A stretch of DNA of 64,000 nt from an uncultured Bacteroides sp. (GTDB lineage Bacteria; Bacteroidota; Bacteroidia; Bacteroidales; Bacteroidaceae). The notes under the pieces were generated by a model that searched no databases, had not been told where the DNA came from, and saw nothing but the letters and a program-made list of their open reading frames with translations. Location: NCBI GenBank assembly GCA_945965395.1, contig CAMFND010000133.1, forward strand, positions 25,244 to 89,243, read 5' to 3'. Position numbers and translations under genes: made by a program. Position 1 is the stretch's first letter; each line of letters begins with the position of its first letter. Shown piece after piece: positions 33,501-44,318 of the stretch.

Positions 33501-35288
33501 TTAATGAAGAATAACCCCTTCATCACTTGTCGGATTCTGAGTTAATTTACTTCCGTTCGGGTAAGAGTTAATCGCTGTCTGTGGGATATAATAAGTCACA
33601 CGATAGTCAGTGGCTAGTACATCATCTATTGGATGAGGACCCGGATATTTTCTCTCCAATGTACCGCCGTTACGGAATACATCGTAGCTGCGTTCTGCCT
33701 GATAAGCCAGTTCCAATTGACGTTCTTTATCTACCAATTTAGCTGCGTTGGCAGAGAATGTGCTTGCATCGTAGGCTGCCTCATCATTGATGGCCCGTTT
33801 ACGGATTTTATTAACATCATCTTTTGCTTTTTCAAGATTTCCCAATTTCACGTAAGCTTCTGCACGGTTCAGGTACATTTCATCCAGTCGTGAAATGATG
33901 GGTGAATGCAGCTGTGATTCCAGGTTATCCTCGCGTGAGCACTTCGTGATGTAGAACATAGGATAACCATTGTTGAGTGACATCTGGTAATCAATTACAC
34001 CTGTGTAGGTAGCACCATTATAATTGATGGTGTAGTATTCCTCCTCAGGGGTACGTCCTGTATAAAGGCTGATTGGATATTTGTCTTTGGGCTTATTGTT
34101 CTCGTCTACCGTCCAACATTCCGTTCTGTCTTCATTTACACGAAGTTGTACGTAGGTATATCCGGTACCTGCCGCATTCGGAGTGATAAAGCGCAGCACT
34201 TCTGTATAATTCCCGTTATCGTCTACTGAATATTGAGGTTCAATAAATTTAGCTCGTGCGTCTACAATTCCGTCATCACCTTTTCTCCAGTCGTTACGTT
34301 TGGTTTCATCCAGGAGCTCGATGTATTTGGCACTGGCGTACATTTCTCCCCATCCCATACCACCGATGTTGGAGTACATACCTCCGATGCCATAGTAGTA
34401 ATCATCTCCCGGGAAGTCGGCAGCCAGACGTTTGATGACAAAGATTGCTTCCGGATAGTTTTCGGGAGCTGTTCTGGCCGACTTCATATAATCTTCATGA
34501 GAAACCAGATGGAAGTTAGGAGACTCAATGACATGATTTGCGTAATAGACAGCAGAGTCAGCATATAGTGTGTTAGGGTTTTCATAAGTTCCACTCATAT
34601 ACAGGTATACTCGTGACAGCATAGCCTGGGCTGCTTCTTTTGAAGCGGTATTTGCATTTTTGAATGGAGTCGTAATCATCTTTTCAGCTGTACGCAAGTC
34701 ATTAATAGCTTGTTGGTAAGTTTCTTTTACTGTAGAGCGGTCTGGCAGAGACAGGTTACTGATTTCTTCTTCACTTGGAGTTCCGTTTACGATAGGGACT
34801 CCAAGATTTTTATCCGGTACCTGGTAGTAAGGACGTCCGAAAGCACGGCACAGGTAGAAATACATCATGCCACGTACATAGTAACATTCTCCTAATCTAC
34901 TTTTAATTTCCGGATCATCTGTATCTTTGGCCATATCGATGATATTCGATGCCTGTGCAATGGCTTTATACCCATAATCCCAGAAACTTTGCAGACGGTA
35001 GTTGTCGGGTGTGCGTGAGTAAGTGATGAATTCGTAGAAGGCATCAGTAGAGGCACCACGAATCATCATGTTGTCACCTGCGTATTCGCCTAAACGGTGC
35101 ATAGGGTCAGACCATGTTTTCAGCTGTGCATACATACCGTTCATCATGTTGTCAAAAAGCACCTCCTGGTTGTCTGTTACCTGGTCGGTTGCCATATAAT
35201 TATTGGGGAATCGGTCTATGTCGCAAGACGTAAATACTCCTCCTGTGATACTCAGGGATAAAAGTATTGTTGAAGTTATATTTTTCAT
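33501..35288 (-). CDS. SusD/RagB-family glycan-binding lipoprotein
   Basis: This surface lipoprotein partners the SusC-like protein encoded directly upstream (13 bases). The lipoprotein signal ends FTSC (Cys21). The SusD fold is recognisable from YYVRGMMYFYLCRAFGRPYYQVP (about 133-155) and the C-terminal LDEMYLNRAEAYVKLGNLEKAKDDVNKIRKRA. It is 595 residues long, with an inserted region at about 330-450. No hydrolase, SusE-like protein or ECF sigma/anti-sigma pair is adjacent, so the substrate cannot be guessed. Confidence 0.93.
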   Translation of the reverse strand: MKNITSTILLSLSITGGVFTSCDIDRFPNNYMATDQVTDNQEVLFDNMMNGMYAQLKTWSDPMHRLGEYAGDNMMIRGASTDAFYEFITYSRTPDNYRLQSFWDYGYKAIAQASNIIDMAKDTDDPEIKSRLGECYYVRGMMYFYLCRAFGRPYYQVPDKNLGVPIVNGTPSEEEISNLSLPDRSTVKETYQQAINDLRTAEKMITTPFKNANTASKEAAQAMLSRVYLYMSGTYENPNTLYADSAVYYANHVIESPNFHLVSHEDYMKSARTAPENYPEAIFVIKRLAADFPGDDYYYGIGGMYSNIGGMGWGEMYASAKYIELLDETKRNDWRKGDDGIVDARAKFIEPQYSVDDNGNYTEVLRFITPNAAGTGYTYVQLRVNEDRTECWTVDENNKPKDKYPISLYTGRTPEEEYYTINYNGATYTGVIDYQMSLNNGYPMFYITKCSREDNLESQLHSPIISRLDEMYLNRAEAYVKLGNLEKAKDDVNKIRKRAINDEAAYDASTFSANAAKLVDKERQLELAYQAERSYDVFRNGGTLERKYPGPHPIDDVLATDYRVTYYIPQTAINSYPNGSKLTQNPTSDEGVILH

Positions 35289-35301
35289 AAGTGTGTGCTA
35301 A

Positions 35302-38300
35302 TTAGAAGGTTAAATTGATACCGAACATGAATTTACGTGTAGATGGATAAAGGTTTGCTCCTGCAGTACCGATTGACTTGTAGGTACCGGTAGTTTCATC
35401 GTAGTAAGCCGGAACTTCAGGGTCGATGCCTGAAAATCCTGTAAGTGTAAATACATTTTCAGCTGTGAAATAAATACGCATGTTCTGGATATAATATTTA
35501 GACAGGTCCAGATTATAGCCAATAGACAGAGAACGCAGTTTCAGGTAATCTCCATCTTCCAGATAACGAGTAGAAGCCTTGTTTGAGTTGCTCTTGTTTC
35601 CGTAAGATGCGGCAGGGTGAGTAGCGATGTCGCCTTCTTTTTCCCAACGTGACCAGCCATCAATAAGTTTCATCTGGTTACGGTCTGTATAGGCACCGTC
35701 TGAGTCATATTCCTGGCGGGAATAGTTATAGATTTTACCTCCGAGTGAGAATCCGAATGAAGCGTTCAAGTCAATGTTTTTCCATGTCAGAGAAGTATTG
35801 AATCCGCCAAATAGTTTCGGTGAAGTAGCTTCTGTTATTACTTGTTTAGCTTCAGAATAATTGCTGGTTGTTTCTCCACTACCATCGTTTTTGTACCATA
35901 ATGGAGCTCCATTTTTGGGGTCAACGCCAGCCCATTCGCGCAGGTAGTAACGGTCAGTGCTATAACCTACTTTCAATACTTTTTCTGCAGCTCCCGCAAT
36001 GGTAGTATCATTTCCGCCACCACCGATAATCATCATGTTCGGATCGTCACCATACAGCTTTTCAAGTTTGTTCTTGTTATAGCCCATGTTCAGGTCAAGA
36101 CTCCACAACCAGTCTTTTGTACGGATGATGTCTCCTCCAATGGTAATTTCAATACCTGAGTTGCGCATTTCGCCTACGTTCTGCCAACGGCTGGTGATAC
36201 CTGTCAATCCGGAAACCGGAACCTGGTATAAGATGTTGGAAGTGTATTTGTTATAGTAGTCGAATACGAAGCGCAGACGGTTGTTGAAGAAGTTGGCATC
36301 AATACCTACTCCAGCGGTGTAAGTCTGTTCCCAAGTCAGGTCTTTATTGCCAACCTGGCTGATAAGAATAGCAGGAATGCCATTGTAGTTGGAAGAAACA
36401 GAATACAAACCGTATTGCGGATATTTAGAATATGGAATGTTACCTACAGAACCGTATGAAGCACGCAGTTTCAATACGTCTACCCAGTCGGCTTTGAACC
36501 ATTTTTCGCGGTTGATGTTCCATCCACCACTGATTGAGAAGAAATTACCATACTTCTTGTCATCACCAAAGTTTGAAGCCCCATCTCTACGCAGAGATAC
36601 TTCTGCAAGATAGCGGTTGTCGTAAGTATAGTTTGCTTTGGCAAAAACAGACTGTTTAGCCCATTCGGTAAGGTTGCCTCCTACTTCTTCAGGAGTAGCA
36701 GTTGCATCCAGCACCTCAAAACCGGAAACAATACCTGTACCTTTGGCATTGATAACTTTAGCAGATGTGTCCATAAATTCATACGCCAGCAATGCCTGTA
36801 TGGAATGTTTTCCGAACATTTTGTTGAATGTCAGGTACTGGTTGGTGTATCGTTGGATGTTGTTGGTCTGTTCTTCTTCTACACGTCCTTGTACTCCAGA
36901 TGCACTTTCTGTACGTGGGTCTGTATAGACCGATTGGAAATATCCTGTCCAGCGATAGTTATTAACAGATGTAAAGGTCAGCCAGTCCGTAATTTTTATG
37001 TCAAAGTCAAAGTTTCCGGAAAATTCATACGTTTTTCTTGTAGTATGATTTCCGTAAGAAAGGGAGTTCAGGTAATTTGAGTCTGAACTATCTACCCATC
37101 CGCTATAACGGTCGGGAACCAGGTTGCCATCCTCATCGTATGGACTATCCCAAGGGAACATTGTATATTTGGCTGTATAGTCATATTGAGAATCATCCGT
37201 ATTTTTCATTGAACCGGATATATTCGGTTTGATAGTCAACCAGGAGAACGGCTTGTAATTAGAGCGGTAACGGAAGCTGTAGCGGTCATATTTGTAACCT
37301 TTTACGGTTCCTTCTTCACTGTAATATCCCAATGAGAAATAAGAACTCATTTTCTCACTTCCTCCGGATAATGAAATATTATAGTCTTGAGTGAATCCGG
37401 CTTGTGAGGCCAGTTCTCCCCAGTCAAAATTGGCATTTCTTAAATCTGGATTCCAGCGTGAGAACTTGATGCTTTCCTGATTAGGGAACGAAGCATAATA
37501 ATCGTATAGTTCGGCGCCGTTCATGACTTCCATTTTTCCATTTGTCATTGTGCTGACACCCATTTTGATGGAAGCATTGATTTTCATTTTCTCGCTTTTA
37601 CCCATCTTAGTGGTTACGATAATGACACCATTGGCACCTTGTGAACCATAGATGGCAGTGGAGGCAGCATCTTTTAAGATAGTCATGTTTTCAATGTCCG
37701 ATGGATTCAATACACCGGGGTCTTCACCCACAATTACTCCATCTATTACCCACAGCGGAGAGGTACTTCCACTCAAAGTGGCACGTCCACGGATTTGTAC
37801 AGCTCCATTGGAACCCGGTTGTCCTGAACCTGGTGCGACATATACTCCGGATACTTTACCGTTCAGCATATTTTCCACTGTTGGGGTAGTAACATCTTTC
37901 AGTCTGTTTTCCTTCAGTGTAGACATGGCACCAGTTAAACTTTCTTTTTTCTGTACACCATAACCTACTACAACTACTTCCTCCAAAGTTTCAGTATCTT
38001 CCTGTAACTTGATAGTTTGCTCATTGGCGGTAGCAGTTATTTCTACTGTTTTGTAGCCGATAAAAGAAATCTGGAGTACGGCACCAGCAGGGGCATTTAA
38101 CTCGTATTTTCCGTCAATGTCTGTAATGGTTCCGTTAGTAGTCCCTTTTACAAGTACATTTACTCCGATTACAGGGTCTCCTGTTTGGGCATCAATGACT
38201 TGTCCTTTTAGTTTTTGCTCTTGTTGCTGAATGGCCAGATTTGTTCTGGTTGTAGAAGAAGCTGCAAGAGCCGGCAAAGAGGTGCAGAAAAAAGCACTCG

Positions 38301-38346
38301 CCAATACAATGCAACTACTTTTTGCAAAACATGTTTTTGAACTCAT
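35302..38346 (-). CDS. SusC-family TonB-dependent transporter
   Basis: The 1014-residue outer-membrane transporter has a signal peptide at about 1-30 and a carboxypeptidase-regulatory-like domain (LKGQVIDAQTGDPVIGVNVLVKG, about 46-68). A TonB-box region (EEVVVVGYGVQKKESLTGAM), a plug with VQIRGRATLSGSTSPLWVIDG and a barrel ending FGINLTF follow. There is no N-terminal STN domain, so it is not of the FecA-type signalling class. It is paired with the SusD-like gene 13 bases downstream. It probably imports a glycan or glycopeptide of unknown type. Confidence 0.93.
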   Translation of the reverse strand: MSSKTCFAKSSCIVLASAFFCTSLPALAASSTTRTNLAIQQQEQKLKGQVIDAQTGDPVIGVNVLVKGTTNGTITDIDGKYELNAPAGAVLQISFIGYKTVEITATANEQTIKLQEDTETLEEVVVVGYGVQKKESLTGAMSTLKENRLKDVTTPTVENMLNGKVSGVYVAPGSGQPGSNGAVQIRGRATLSGSTSPLWVIDGVIVGEDPGVLNPSDIENMTILKDAASTAIYGSQGANGVIIVTTKMGKSEKMKINASIKMGVSTMTNGKMEVMNGAELYDYYASFPNQESIKFSRWNPDLRNANFDWGELASQAGFTQDYNISLSGGSEKMSSYFSLGYYSEEGTVKGYKYDRYSFRYRSNYKPFSWLTIKPNISGSMKNTDDSQYDYTAKYTMFPWDSPYDEDGNLVPDRYSGWVDSSDSNYLNSLSYGNHTTRKTYEFSGNFDFDIKITDWLTFTSVNNYRWTGYFQSVYTDPRTESASGVQGRVEEEQTNNIQRYTNQYLTFNKMFGKHSIQALLAYEFMDTSAKVINAKGTGIVSGFEVLDATATPEEVGGNLTEWAKQSVFAKANYTYDNRYLAEVSLRRDGASNFGDDKKYGNFFSISGGWNINREKWFKADWVDVLKLRASYGSVGNIPYSKYPQYGLYSVSSNYNGIPAILISQVGNKDLTWEQTYTAGVGIDANFFNNRLRFVFDYYNKYTSNILYQVPVSGLTGITSRWQNVGEMRNSGIEITIGGDIIRTKDWLWSLDLNMGYNKNKLEKLYGDDPNMMIIGGGGNDTTIAGAAEKVLKVGYSTDRYYLREWAGVDPKNGAPLWYKNDGSGETTSNYSEAKQVITEATSPKLFGGFNTSLTWKNIDLNASFGFSLGGKIYNYSRQEYDSDGAYTDRNQMKLIDGWSRWEKEGDIATHPAASYGNKSNSNKASTRYLEDGDYLKLRSLSIGYNLDLSKYYIQNMRIYFTAENVFTLTGFSGIDPEVPAYYDETTGTYKSIGTAGANLYPSTRKFMFGINLTF

Positions 38347-38394
38347 AGTAGATAAGTGTTAATAATGGTTTTATATTATATTTTAGCTCTGTCG

Positions 38395-38424
38395 CAAATG
38401 TAATATTTTTTTATAAAACACAAA
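38395..38424 (-). promoter_or_regulatory. Two-box Bacteroides promoter for the second SusCD operon
   Basis: On the minus strand TTTG (38424-38421) is followed after 18 bases by TACATTTG (38402-38395). The susC-like ATG is 48 bases further on. The rest of the gap up to nuoN is very AT-rich. Confidence 0.6.
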
Positions 38425-38533
38425 TGTTTTGGAATAAATTTATTTTATTATTTGTCATTTCTAAAAAAAAGTTGTTTTAACTATTTTGACTAAAAATATT
38501 TTATCGTTTTAGCTTTCTTCCATTAGAGGAAAT

Positions 38534-38568
38534 AGAAAAGGCCATCTCATTATGAGACAGCCTTTTCT
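38534..38568. terminator. Terminator after the nuo operon
   Basis: AGAAAAGGC (38534-38542) pairs with GCCTTTTCT (38560-38568), with an inner CTCA/TGAG stem. It lies just past the nuoN stop on the minus strand. The T-tract is modest. Confidence 0.65.
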
Positions 38569-38594
38569 GTTCCTTTTGATAGGGGTATGTAAGG

Positions 38595-40013
38595 TTAAAA
38601 TCCCAGTCCAGCTACATGATTAAGCAGTTCATACACTCCACTGCAGATACCTAATACAATGACTCCGATAAGGCAGATAAACAGACCTGTACGGGCCAGA
38701 GCCGGTGTGCGGAAGGTGGCTACCGGTGCATCGTTAGGAGTGATGTACATGGCTTTCACAATCAGCAGGTAATAGTAGAGCGAAATAATTGTATTTACCA
38801 ATGCCAGGAACACTACCAGCCAGTGACCGCTGTGGAAAGCAGAGGCAAATACAAAGAATTTAGAGAAGAATCCGGCAAACGGAGGGATACCGGCCAGTGA
38901 GAACAGCGCCAGTGTCATGACGAAGCTCAGGCGTGGGTTGGTTTTGTACAATCCGTTGTAGGTACTTCTGTCCACCTTTCCTCCGGTGTGCTGCTCTATG
39001 GTGCTGATGACACCGAACACAGCCAGGTTGGCTACGATATAGACTACGATGTAGTACACCAGTGAAGCCATTCCCTGTTCATTTCCTCCCAGTACAGCCA
39101 GCATGATATAACCGGCCTGTGAGATACTACTGTAAGCCATGAAGCGTTTCAAGTCTTCCTGAAGGATGGCAAAGATGTTGGCAATAGTGATGGTGACCAC
39201 AATGACGATGCTCAGCAAGAGACTCCAGTCGGCTACCATCTGTCCGAATACTTTTATCAGGATGCTCATCAGAGCGAAAGCAGCTGCACCTTTGGAGATG
39301 ACTGACAGGTAAGCCGATACATTGGTCGGAGCTCCCTGATAGGTATCGGGTGTCCACATGTGGAAGGGTACGAGACTCAGCTTGAAGCCCAGTCCGGCAA
39401 AGAAGAACACCATTGCCATTACCTGAAGCGGGGTTCCGGTCAGGGCTGTGGTGATATCGGCAAAGTAGGTGGTACCGGTTGTACCGTATACCATGGAGAT
39501 ACCATAAAGCATCAGGGCAGAAGAGAACATGGAGTTCAGGATAAATTTGGCTCCTGCTTCTGCACTGTGATGACGGTATTTGTCGAAAGCCACCAGACAG
39601 GCCATCGGGATGCTGGCCAGTTCCAGGCCTACGTAGAACAGGATGAAGCTGCCTGCGCTGACCATGAAATACATACCCAGCAGCGTGCTGAGTGTCAGCA
39701 TATAGAATTCTCCGGCTTTGTGACGGGTATCTTCTCGTGAGAGCCATTCACCCGACTGCAGGAATACGAGCAGTGTACCGGCAGTCAGTATGGTTTTTAC
39801 AACAGATGCCATTTGGCTGGCATGATACATTCCTCCAAAGGCTTCTCCGCTGGCGGGTACAATGTTTAAAGCCAGTTGTACGACCATCAGTGTGCAGGCA
39901 AGAGTTTGAAGAGGCTTGTGATTAGGCGTTTTCAGTATCAAGTCTGCCAACAGCATGAAGAGGATAATGGCGACCAGGCTTATTTCAGCCTGCATGGTTA
40001 ATAATTCGCTCAT
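38595..40013 (-). CDS. nuoN: Complex I subunit NuoN (antiporter-like)
   Basis: This is one of three antiporter-like proton-pumping membrane subunits of complex I. It has 472 residues and about 13-14 membrane helices. The conserved segments include [15 protein letters not shown], a lysine-bearing [23 protein letters not shown] (about 217-239) and [17 protein letters not shown]. It is the last gene of the minus-strand nuo operon, 24 bases after nuoM. Confidence 0.95.
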   Translation of the reverse strand: MSELLTMQAEISLVAIILFMLLADLILKTPNHKPLQTLACTLMVVQLALNIVPASGEAFGGMYHASQMASVVKTILTAGTLLVFLQSGEWLSREDTRHKAGEFYMLTLSTLLGMYFMVSAGSFILFYVGLELASIPMACLVAFDKYRHHSAEAGAKFILNSMFSSALMLYGISMVYGTTGTTYFADITTALTGTPLQVMAMVFFFAGLGFKLSLVPFHMWTPDTYQGAPTNVSAYLSVISKGAAAFALMSILIKVFGQMVADWSLLLSIVIVVTITIANIFAILQEDLKRFMAYSSISQAGYIMLAVLGGNEQGMASLVYYIVVYIVANLAVFGVISTIEQHTGGKVDRSTYNGLYKTNPRLSFVMTLALFSLAGIPPFAGFFSKFFVFASAFHSGHWLVVFLALVNTIISLYYYLLIVKAMYITPNDAPVATFRTPALARTGLFICLIGVIVLGICSGVYELLNHVAGLGF

Positions 40014-40037
40014 ATAATTTCTTTTAGTTTATTCAGG

Positions 40038-41519
40038 TTATCGGATAAGTTGGCTGATAATAGGTTCTACGCTTCCGCTGATGACATTGCTGACCCAGTA
40101 AGGAGCGAGTCCCAGTCCGGCTACAGCTATAATCAGGCAGATTACGGCAAAACGTTCGTCCCAGGTAGCGTCGGTCAGTTTCAGGTGTTCCGGGTTCTGA
40201 CAGGTGCCATACAGGATTTTTCCTACTACACGCAGGATGTACACAGCCGTGATGACAATACTCATCGTGGCGATGATGGTACAAGTGCGGTGGAACAGGT
40301 CCGGATTCTGGAATGAGCCTACGAATACGGTCATTTCAGCCACGAAACCGCTCAGACCAGGCAGACCTAAGTTGGCCAGACCGGCAATGACATAACCCAC
40401 GGCCAGGAAAGGCATGATTTTCATCAGTCCGCTCAGCTGGCGGATGTCACGGGTGTGTGTACGACCGTAAATCATACCGATAAGGGCAAAGAACAAGGCG
40501 GTCATCAAGCCGTGGCTCAACATCTGAAGGATGGCGCCGGTAGCACTTACACGCGTCATCATCAGCAGAGCGAACAATACCAGTCCGCAGTGGCTTACAG
40601 AAGAGTAGGCGTTGATGTATTTCAAGTCGGTCTGTACTACGGCACTGAACGCTCCGTACACTACAGAAATGGTGGTCAGTACCAGGAAGAAATCACCCCA
40701 GATAGCGGCACCGGTCGGCATCAGGTACATGGCGATGCGGAAACATCCGTAACCTCCTAATTTCATCAACACACCGGCGTGCAACATACTTACGGCTGTC
40801 GGGGCAGAAGCATGACCGTCGGGACTCCATGTGTGGAAGGGGAACAAGGCACCCAGCACACCGAATCCTAAGAAGACCATCGGGAAGAAGATACGTTGCA
40901 TTTCGGTCGGTATCTTGTGCTGCACGATTTCCAGGATATTCATCGTCTCGGCTCCGGCTCCGTAGTAGATGCCCAGGATACCAATCAGCAGGAAGGCAGA
41001 ACCACCCATCAGCATCAAGGTCAGCTTCATGGCAGCATATTCCTTGCGGCCGCTTCCCCATACACCAATCAGCAGGTACATCGGAATCAGGGCCACTTCA
41101 TAGAACATGAACATGGTGAACAGGTCGGTCGAGATGAAGAACCCGAATACTCCGGTGCTCAGCAGGGTGAACCACAGGAAATATTCTTTGGTGAGCGGTT
41201 TCAGCTTCCAGGAAGCGAATGTACCGGTAAATACGATGATGGCACTCAGCAGCAGCATCACTACGGAGATACCGTCTACTCCTACAGAGTAACAGATGTG
41301 AAGCGGGGCATACCATACGATGCTGTCTGTAAAAAGCATTTCGGCTGTAGCTCCCGCATGGCGCTGTCCGATGTAAGACACCGTGAGGTAAGCCGCAAGT
41401 GCCAGCAATAAAGTGGAACCGGCCACCATCACTCCTCTGACTTGATTGACGTTGCGGGCAATCCATAGTCCTAACAACATCAGCAGAGGTATCAATACGA
41501 AAAGACTTAATATATTCAT
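40038..41519 (-). CDS. nuoM: Complex I subunit NuoM (antiporter-like)
   Basis: The 493-residue polytopic membrane subunit shows the typical NuoM core: the glutamate-bearing MFYEVALIPMYLLIGVWG (about 137-154), LFPFHTWSPDGHASAPTAVSMLHAGVLMKLGGYG (about 223-256) and GLPGLSGFVAEMTVF. It pumps ions across the membrane, driven by quinone reduction. It follows nuoL after 21 bases. Confidence 0.96.
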   Translation of the reverse strand: MNILSLFVLIPLLMLLGLWIARNVNQVRGVMVAGSTLLLALAAYLTVSYIGQRHAGATAEMLFTDSIVWYAPLHICYSVGVDGISVVMLLLSAIIVFTGTFASWKLKPLTKEYFLWFTLLSTGVFGFFISTDLFTMFMFYEVALIPMYLLIGVWGSGRKEYAAMKLTLMLMGGSAFLLIGILGIYYGAGAETMNILEIVQHKIPTEMQRIFFPMVFLGFGVLGALFPFHTWSPDGHASAPTAVSMLHAGVLMKLGGYGCFRIAMYLMPTGAAIWGDFFLVLTTISVVYGAFSAVVQTDLKYINAYSSVSHCGLVLFALLMMTRVSATGAILQMLSHGLMTALFFALIGMIYGRTHTRDIRQLSGLMKIMPFLAVGYVIAGLANLGLPGLSGFVAEMTVFVGSFQNPDLFHRTCTIIATMSIVITAVYILRVVGKILYGTCQNPEHLKLTDATWDERFAVICLIIAVAGLGLAPYWVSNVISGSVEPIISQLIR

Positions 41520-41540
41520 AAACGTATAAGTTCTTCTTTT

Positions 41541-43436
41541 TTAGTTCAACAGCAAGATAATTGTCAGGACAATGATACCTGCCAGGAAATAATGCGTGTA
41601 GGTTTGTACCTTTCCACTTTGTATGGGCTGTACGGTCTCTCCGGCTGCGTTGGTACCCCAGGCCATGAAATTCATGAACTGGTCGATGACGTGGCGGTCA
41701 AACCATGCCAATGGAGTAGAGATGCAGCGGAAGATGATTTTCTTGGTCACGAACAACCAGATTTCGTCCATGTAGAAACGCTTGTAGGCTGCACGGTGCA
41801 GGGTGCTGAAGTGTGTGGCGAGCATGTCGGCCACAGGTTGCTGTTCGCGGGCGTACATCCAGGTAGCCAAGGCAATGGCAATTACTGCAATAGCGATACT
41901 TGTACCGGCTACTGTCCAGTCGAGGTGGATGTCGTAGGATTCACCGTTGGCTGAAACGAAATGTCCGAAAGGAATAAAACCGGCTACGATGGTGACCAGC
42001 GCCAGGAACATCAGCGGGAAGGTCATGGTCAGCGGACTTTCATGCGGCACGTGGTGTGCATGCAGTTCCTTGTTTTCCTTTCCCCAGAAGATGCAGTAGT
42101 ACAAACGGAACATATAGAAAGCAGTCATTCCGGCAATGATGGCCATAATCCATCCCATCACGGGGCTGTACTGGAAGCAGGCAGTCAGAATTTCATCTTT
42201 TGAGAAGAATCCGGAGAACGGAGGGATACCTGCAATGGCCAGACAGGCAATCAGGAAGGTGATGTGGGTAATTGGCATGTATTTGCGCAGACCGCCCATG
42301 GTTTCCATCTCGTTGCTGTGTACGGCGTGGATGATGCATCCGGCTCCTAAGAAGAGCAGGGCTTTGAACATGGCATGTGTGAACAGGTGGAACATGCTGG
42401 CCATGTAACCCAGTCCGCCTTCGTGCGGGTTGGCTGCCGTGCATACACCTAATGCCACCATCATGAAACCAATCTGTGAGATGGTAGAGAAGGCCAGTAC
42501 ACGTTTTATGTCACTCTGTGCACAGGCTACGCTGGCGGCATAGAATGCGGTGAAAGCACCTACCCAGGCTACCAAGTGGAGTGTGTGCGGCGCAAAGCCG
42601 ATGAACAAGGGGAACATACGGGCTACCAGATATACTCCGGCTACTACCATGGTAGCGGCATGAATCAGGGCAGATACCGGTGTCGGACCTTCCATGGCAT
42701 CCGGCAACCAGATGTGCAACGGGAACATGGCACTCTTTCCGGCGCCACCGATAAACATCAGTCCCAATGCCCAGGGAAGTACCATTCCGGCCTGCATCAG
42801 GCGTTCGGTTCCAGGGTTGAAGGTGAAAGTCTGCATGTAGTATCCGTAGATAAGGATACCAATCAGGAATCCCAAGTCAGCAAAACGGGTGACGATAAAG
42901 GCTTTCTTGCTGGCGGCAATTGCTTCCGGTTTGGTATAGTAGAAACCAATAAGCAGATAGGAAGACACACCTACCAGTTCCCAGAACACATACATCTGGA
43001 AAATGTTGGTAGCTACTACCAAGCCTAACATAGAGAAGGTAAAGAGCGACAGAAAAGCGTAGTACCGCTGGAAGCCGACTTCACCTTTCATGTAGCCGAA
43101 AGAATAGATGTGTACCATCAGTGACACCGTGGAAATAACCACCAGCATCATGACGGAAATCGGATCGAGCAAAATGCCCATGTCGATGTGAAGGGAGGAA
43201 GTGAACGGCAACCATTCAATGTTCCACGGAATCAGCGTAGGGTAGAGGCCTTCGGCAGTGCGTGGGGCAGAGAAATAATTGAATGCCGTCAGATAGCTCA
43301 GCACGGCTACCGCTCCTAACGATAGGGTACCGATTGTGCCTGCTACGCGATGAGGCATTTTCATGCCGGCCAATGCCAGAACCAGGAAGCTCAGCACCGG
43401 GAGGGCAAGTATCAGAATTGTATAATCCATAAGCAA
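41541..43436 (-). CDS. nuoL: Complex I subunit NuoL (antiporter-like, with lateral helix)
   Basis: The 631-residue protein has the NuoL pattern: VFWELVGVSSYLLIGFYYTKPEAIAASKKAF (about 150-180), KSAMFPLHIWLPDAMEGPTPVSALIHAATMV (about 234-264) and GIPPFSGFFSKDEIL. The C-terminal extension of about 150 residues is expected to form the lateral helix that runs along NuoM and NuoN. It is in the operon between nuoK and nuoM. Confidence 0.96.
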   Translation of the reverse strand: MLMDYTILILALPVLSFLVLALAGMKMPHRVAGTIGTLSLGAVAVLSYLTAFNYFSAPRTAEGLYPTLIPWNIEWLPFTSSLHIDMGILLDPISVMMLVVISTVSLMVHIYSFGYMKGEVGFQRYYAFLSLFTFSMLGLVVATNIFQMYVFWELVGVSSYLLIGFYYTKPEAIAASKKAFIVTRFADLGFLIGILIYGYYMQTFTFNPGTERLMQAGMVLPWALGLMFIGGAGKSAMFPLHIWLPDAMEGPTPVSALIHAATMVVAGVYLVARMFPLFIGFAPHTLHLVAWVGAFTAFYAASVACAQSDIKRVLAFSTISQIGFMMVALGVCTAANPHEGGLGYMASMFHLFTHAMFKALLFLGAGCIIHAVHSNEMETMGGLRKYMPITHITFLIACLAIAGIPPFSGFFSKDEILTACFQYSPVMGWIMAIIAGMTAFYMFRLYYCIFWGKENKELHAHHVPHESPLTMTFPLMFLALVTIVAGFIPFGHFVSANGESYDIHLDWTVAGTSIAIAVIAIALATWMYAREQQPVADMLATHFSTLHRAAYKRFYMDEIWLFVTKKIIFRCISTPLAWFDRHVIDQFMNFMAWGTNAAGETVQPIQSGKVQTYTHYFLAGIIVLTIILLLN

Positions 43437-43456
43437 TTGAATAAAATGTGAGAAAG

Positions 43457-43774
43457 TTATCCTTTCAAGTCAGTAATATCATCGGTAAGCACCTGTTTCA
43501 GGTTGCGATACACATTAATAATGATGGCAATGGCTACAGCCGTTTCAGCTGCGGCAATGGCTATGCCGAACAGGCTGAAGAAATGGCCTTCCAGTTGTCC
43601 GGGGAAAAGATAACGGTTGAATACCGCGAAATTGATGTTGGTTGCATTAAGCATCAATTCTACCGAAATCAGCAAAGCCAGCAAGTTTTTGCGGGTAAAG
43701 AATCCGTAGATGCCGCAAAACAACATGACGGTACTGATGACGAGGTAGTGAACTACATGAATTTCTATTTCCAT
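43457..43774 (-). CDS. nuoK: Complex I subunit NuoK
   Basis: The 105-residue protein has three membrane helices. It carries the conserved membrane glutamates in LLALLISVELMLNATNINF (about 31-49) and in the AAAETAVAIAIIINVYR segment (about 74-90), which belong to the proton path near the quinone site. It is 20 bases upstream of nuoL. Confidence 0.95.
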   Translation of the reverse strand: MEIEIHVVHYLVISTVMLFCGIYGFFTRKNLLALLISVELMLNATNINFAVFNRYLFPGQLEGHFFSLFGIAIAAAETAVAIAIIINVYRNLKQVLTDDITDLKG

Positions 43775-43786
43775 AATCTTACTGTG

Positions 43787-44302
43787 TTATTTTTGTTTAC
43801 GTGCAATCAGTATCGCACCAATCATACAAGCTAAGAGCAATACACTGACTACCTCAAATGGTAATACAAACTGGTATTTCCCTGTACCAATCAAGGCATG
43901 TCCGATGTTTTCTACCGGAAGTTCTACTCCTTGCGGAATCAGGTTCAGGGCAAATCCGTTGGTCATAACTAAGAAAAGCACGAGAGCTGCACCGATAACA
44001 ATGGTCAGCAATACACTGATGAGCTTGGCGCGGTTTATCTTGTACTTCATATTCTTGTCCGACTGGGTCAGCAGGATGGAGAATACATACAGCACCACGA
44101 TACCTCCGGCGTAAACCATCAGCTGTACGGCGCTCAGGAAGGTATAGCCCAGGATTCCGTAGATGGCTCCCGTACCTAAAAGAACGAACAGCAGATAAGT
44201 AGCGGCACGCAGGATTTTTCCTGTAGTGACAGCTAAAATGGAACAAGCAATGATACAGGCTCCTACGATATAAAATACGATTTCTTGAAGTGATATATTC
44301 AT
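43787..44302 (-). CDS. nuoJ: Complex I subunit NuoJ
   Basis: The 171-residue protein has five membrane helices. The conserved helix-3 region is FLSAVQLMVYAGGIVVLYVFSILLT (about 54-78), with the pi-bulge-type sequence YAGGIVVL found in all NuoJ proteins. The gene follows nuoI by 16 bases. Confidence 0.95.
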   Translation of the reverse strand: MNISLQEIVFYIVGACIIACSILAVTTGKILRAATYLLFVLLGTGAIYGILGYTFLSAVQLMVYAGGIVVLYVFSILLTQSDKNMKYKINRAKLISVLLTIVIGAALVLFLVMTNGFALNLIPQGVELPVENIGHALIGTGKYQFVLPFEVVSVLLLACMIGAILIARKQK

Positions 44303-44318
44303 ATCCGTTTCGTTTTAT

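Noticed and set aside
39127..39747. Minus-strand open frame (206 codons) overlapping nuoN in another frame
   Set aside because: nuoN is clearly the real frame; the alternative is rich in Arg, His and Ser without any motif.
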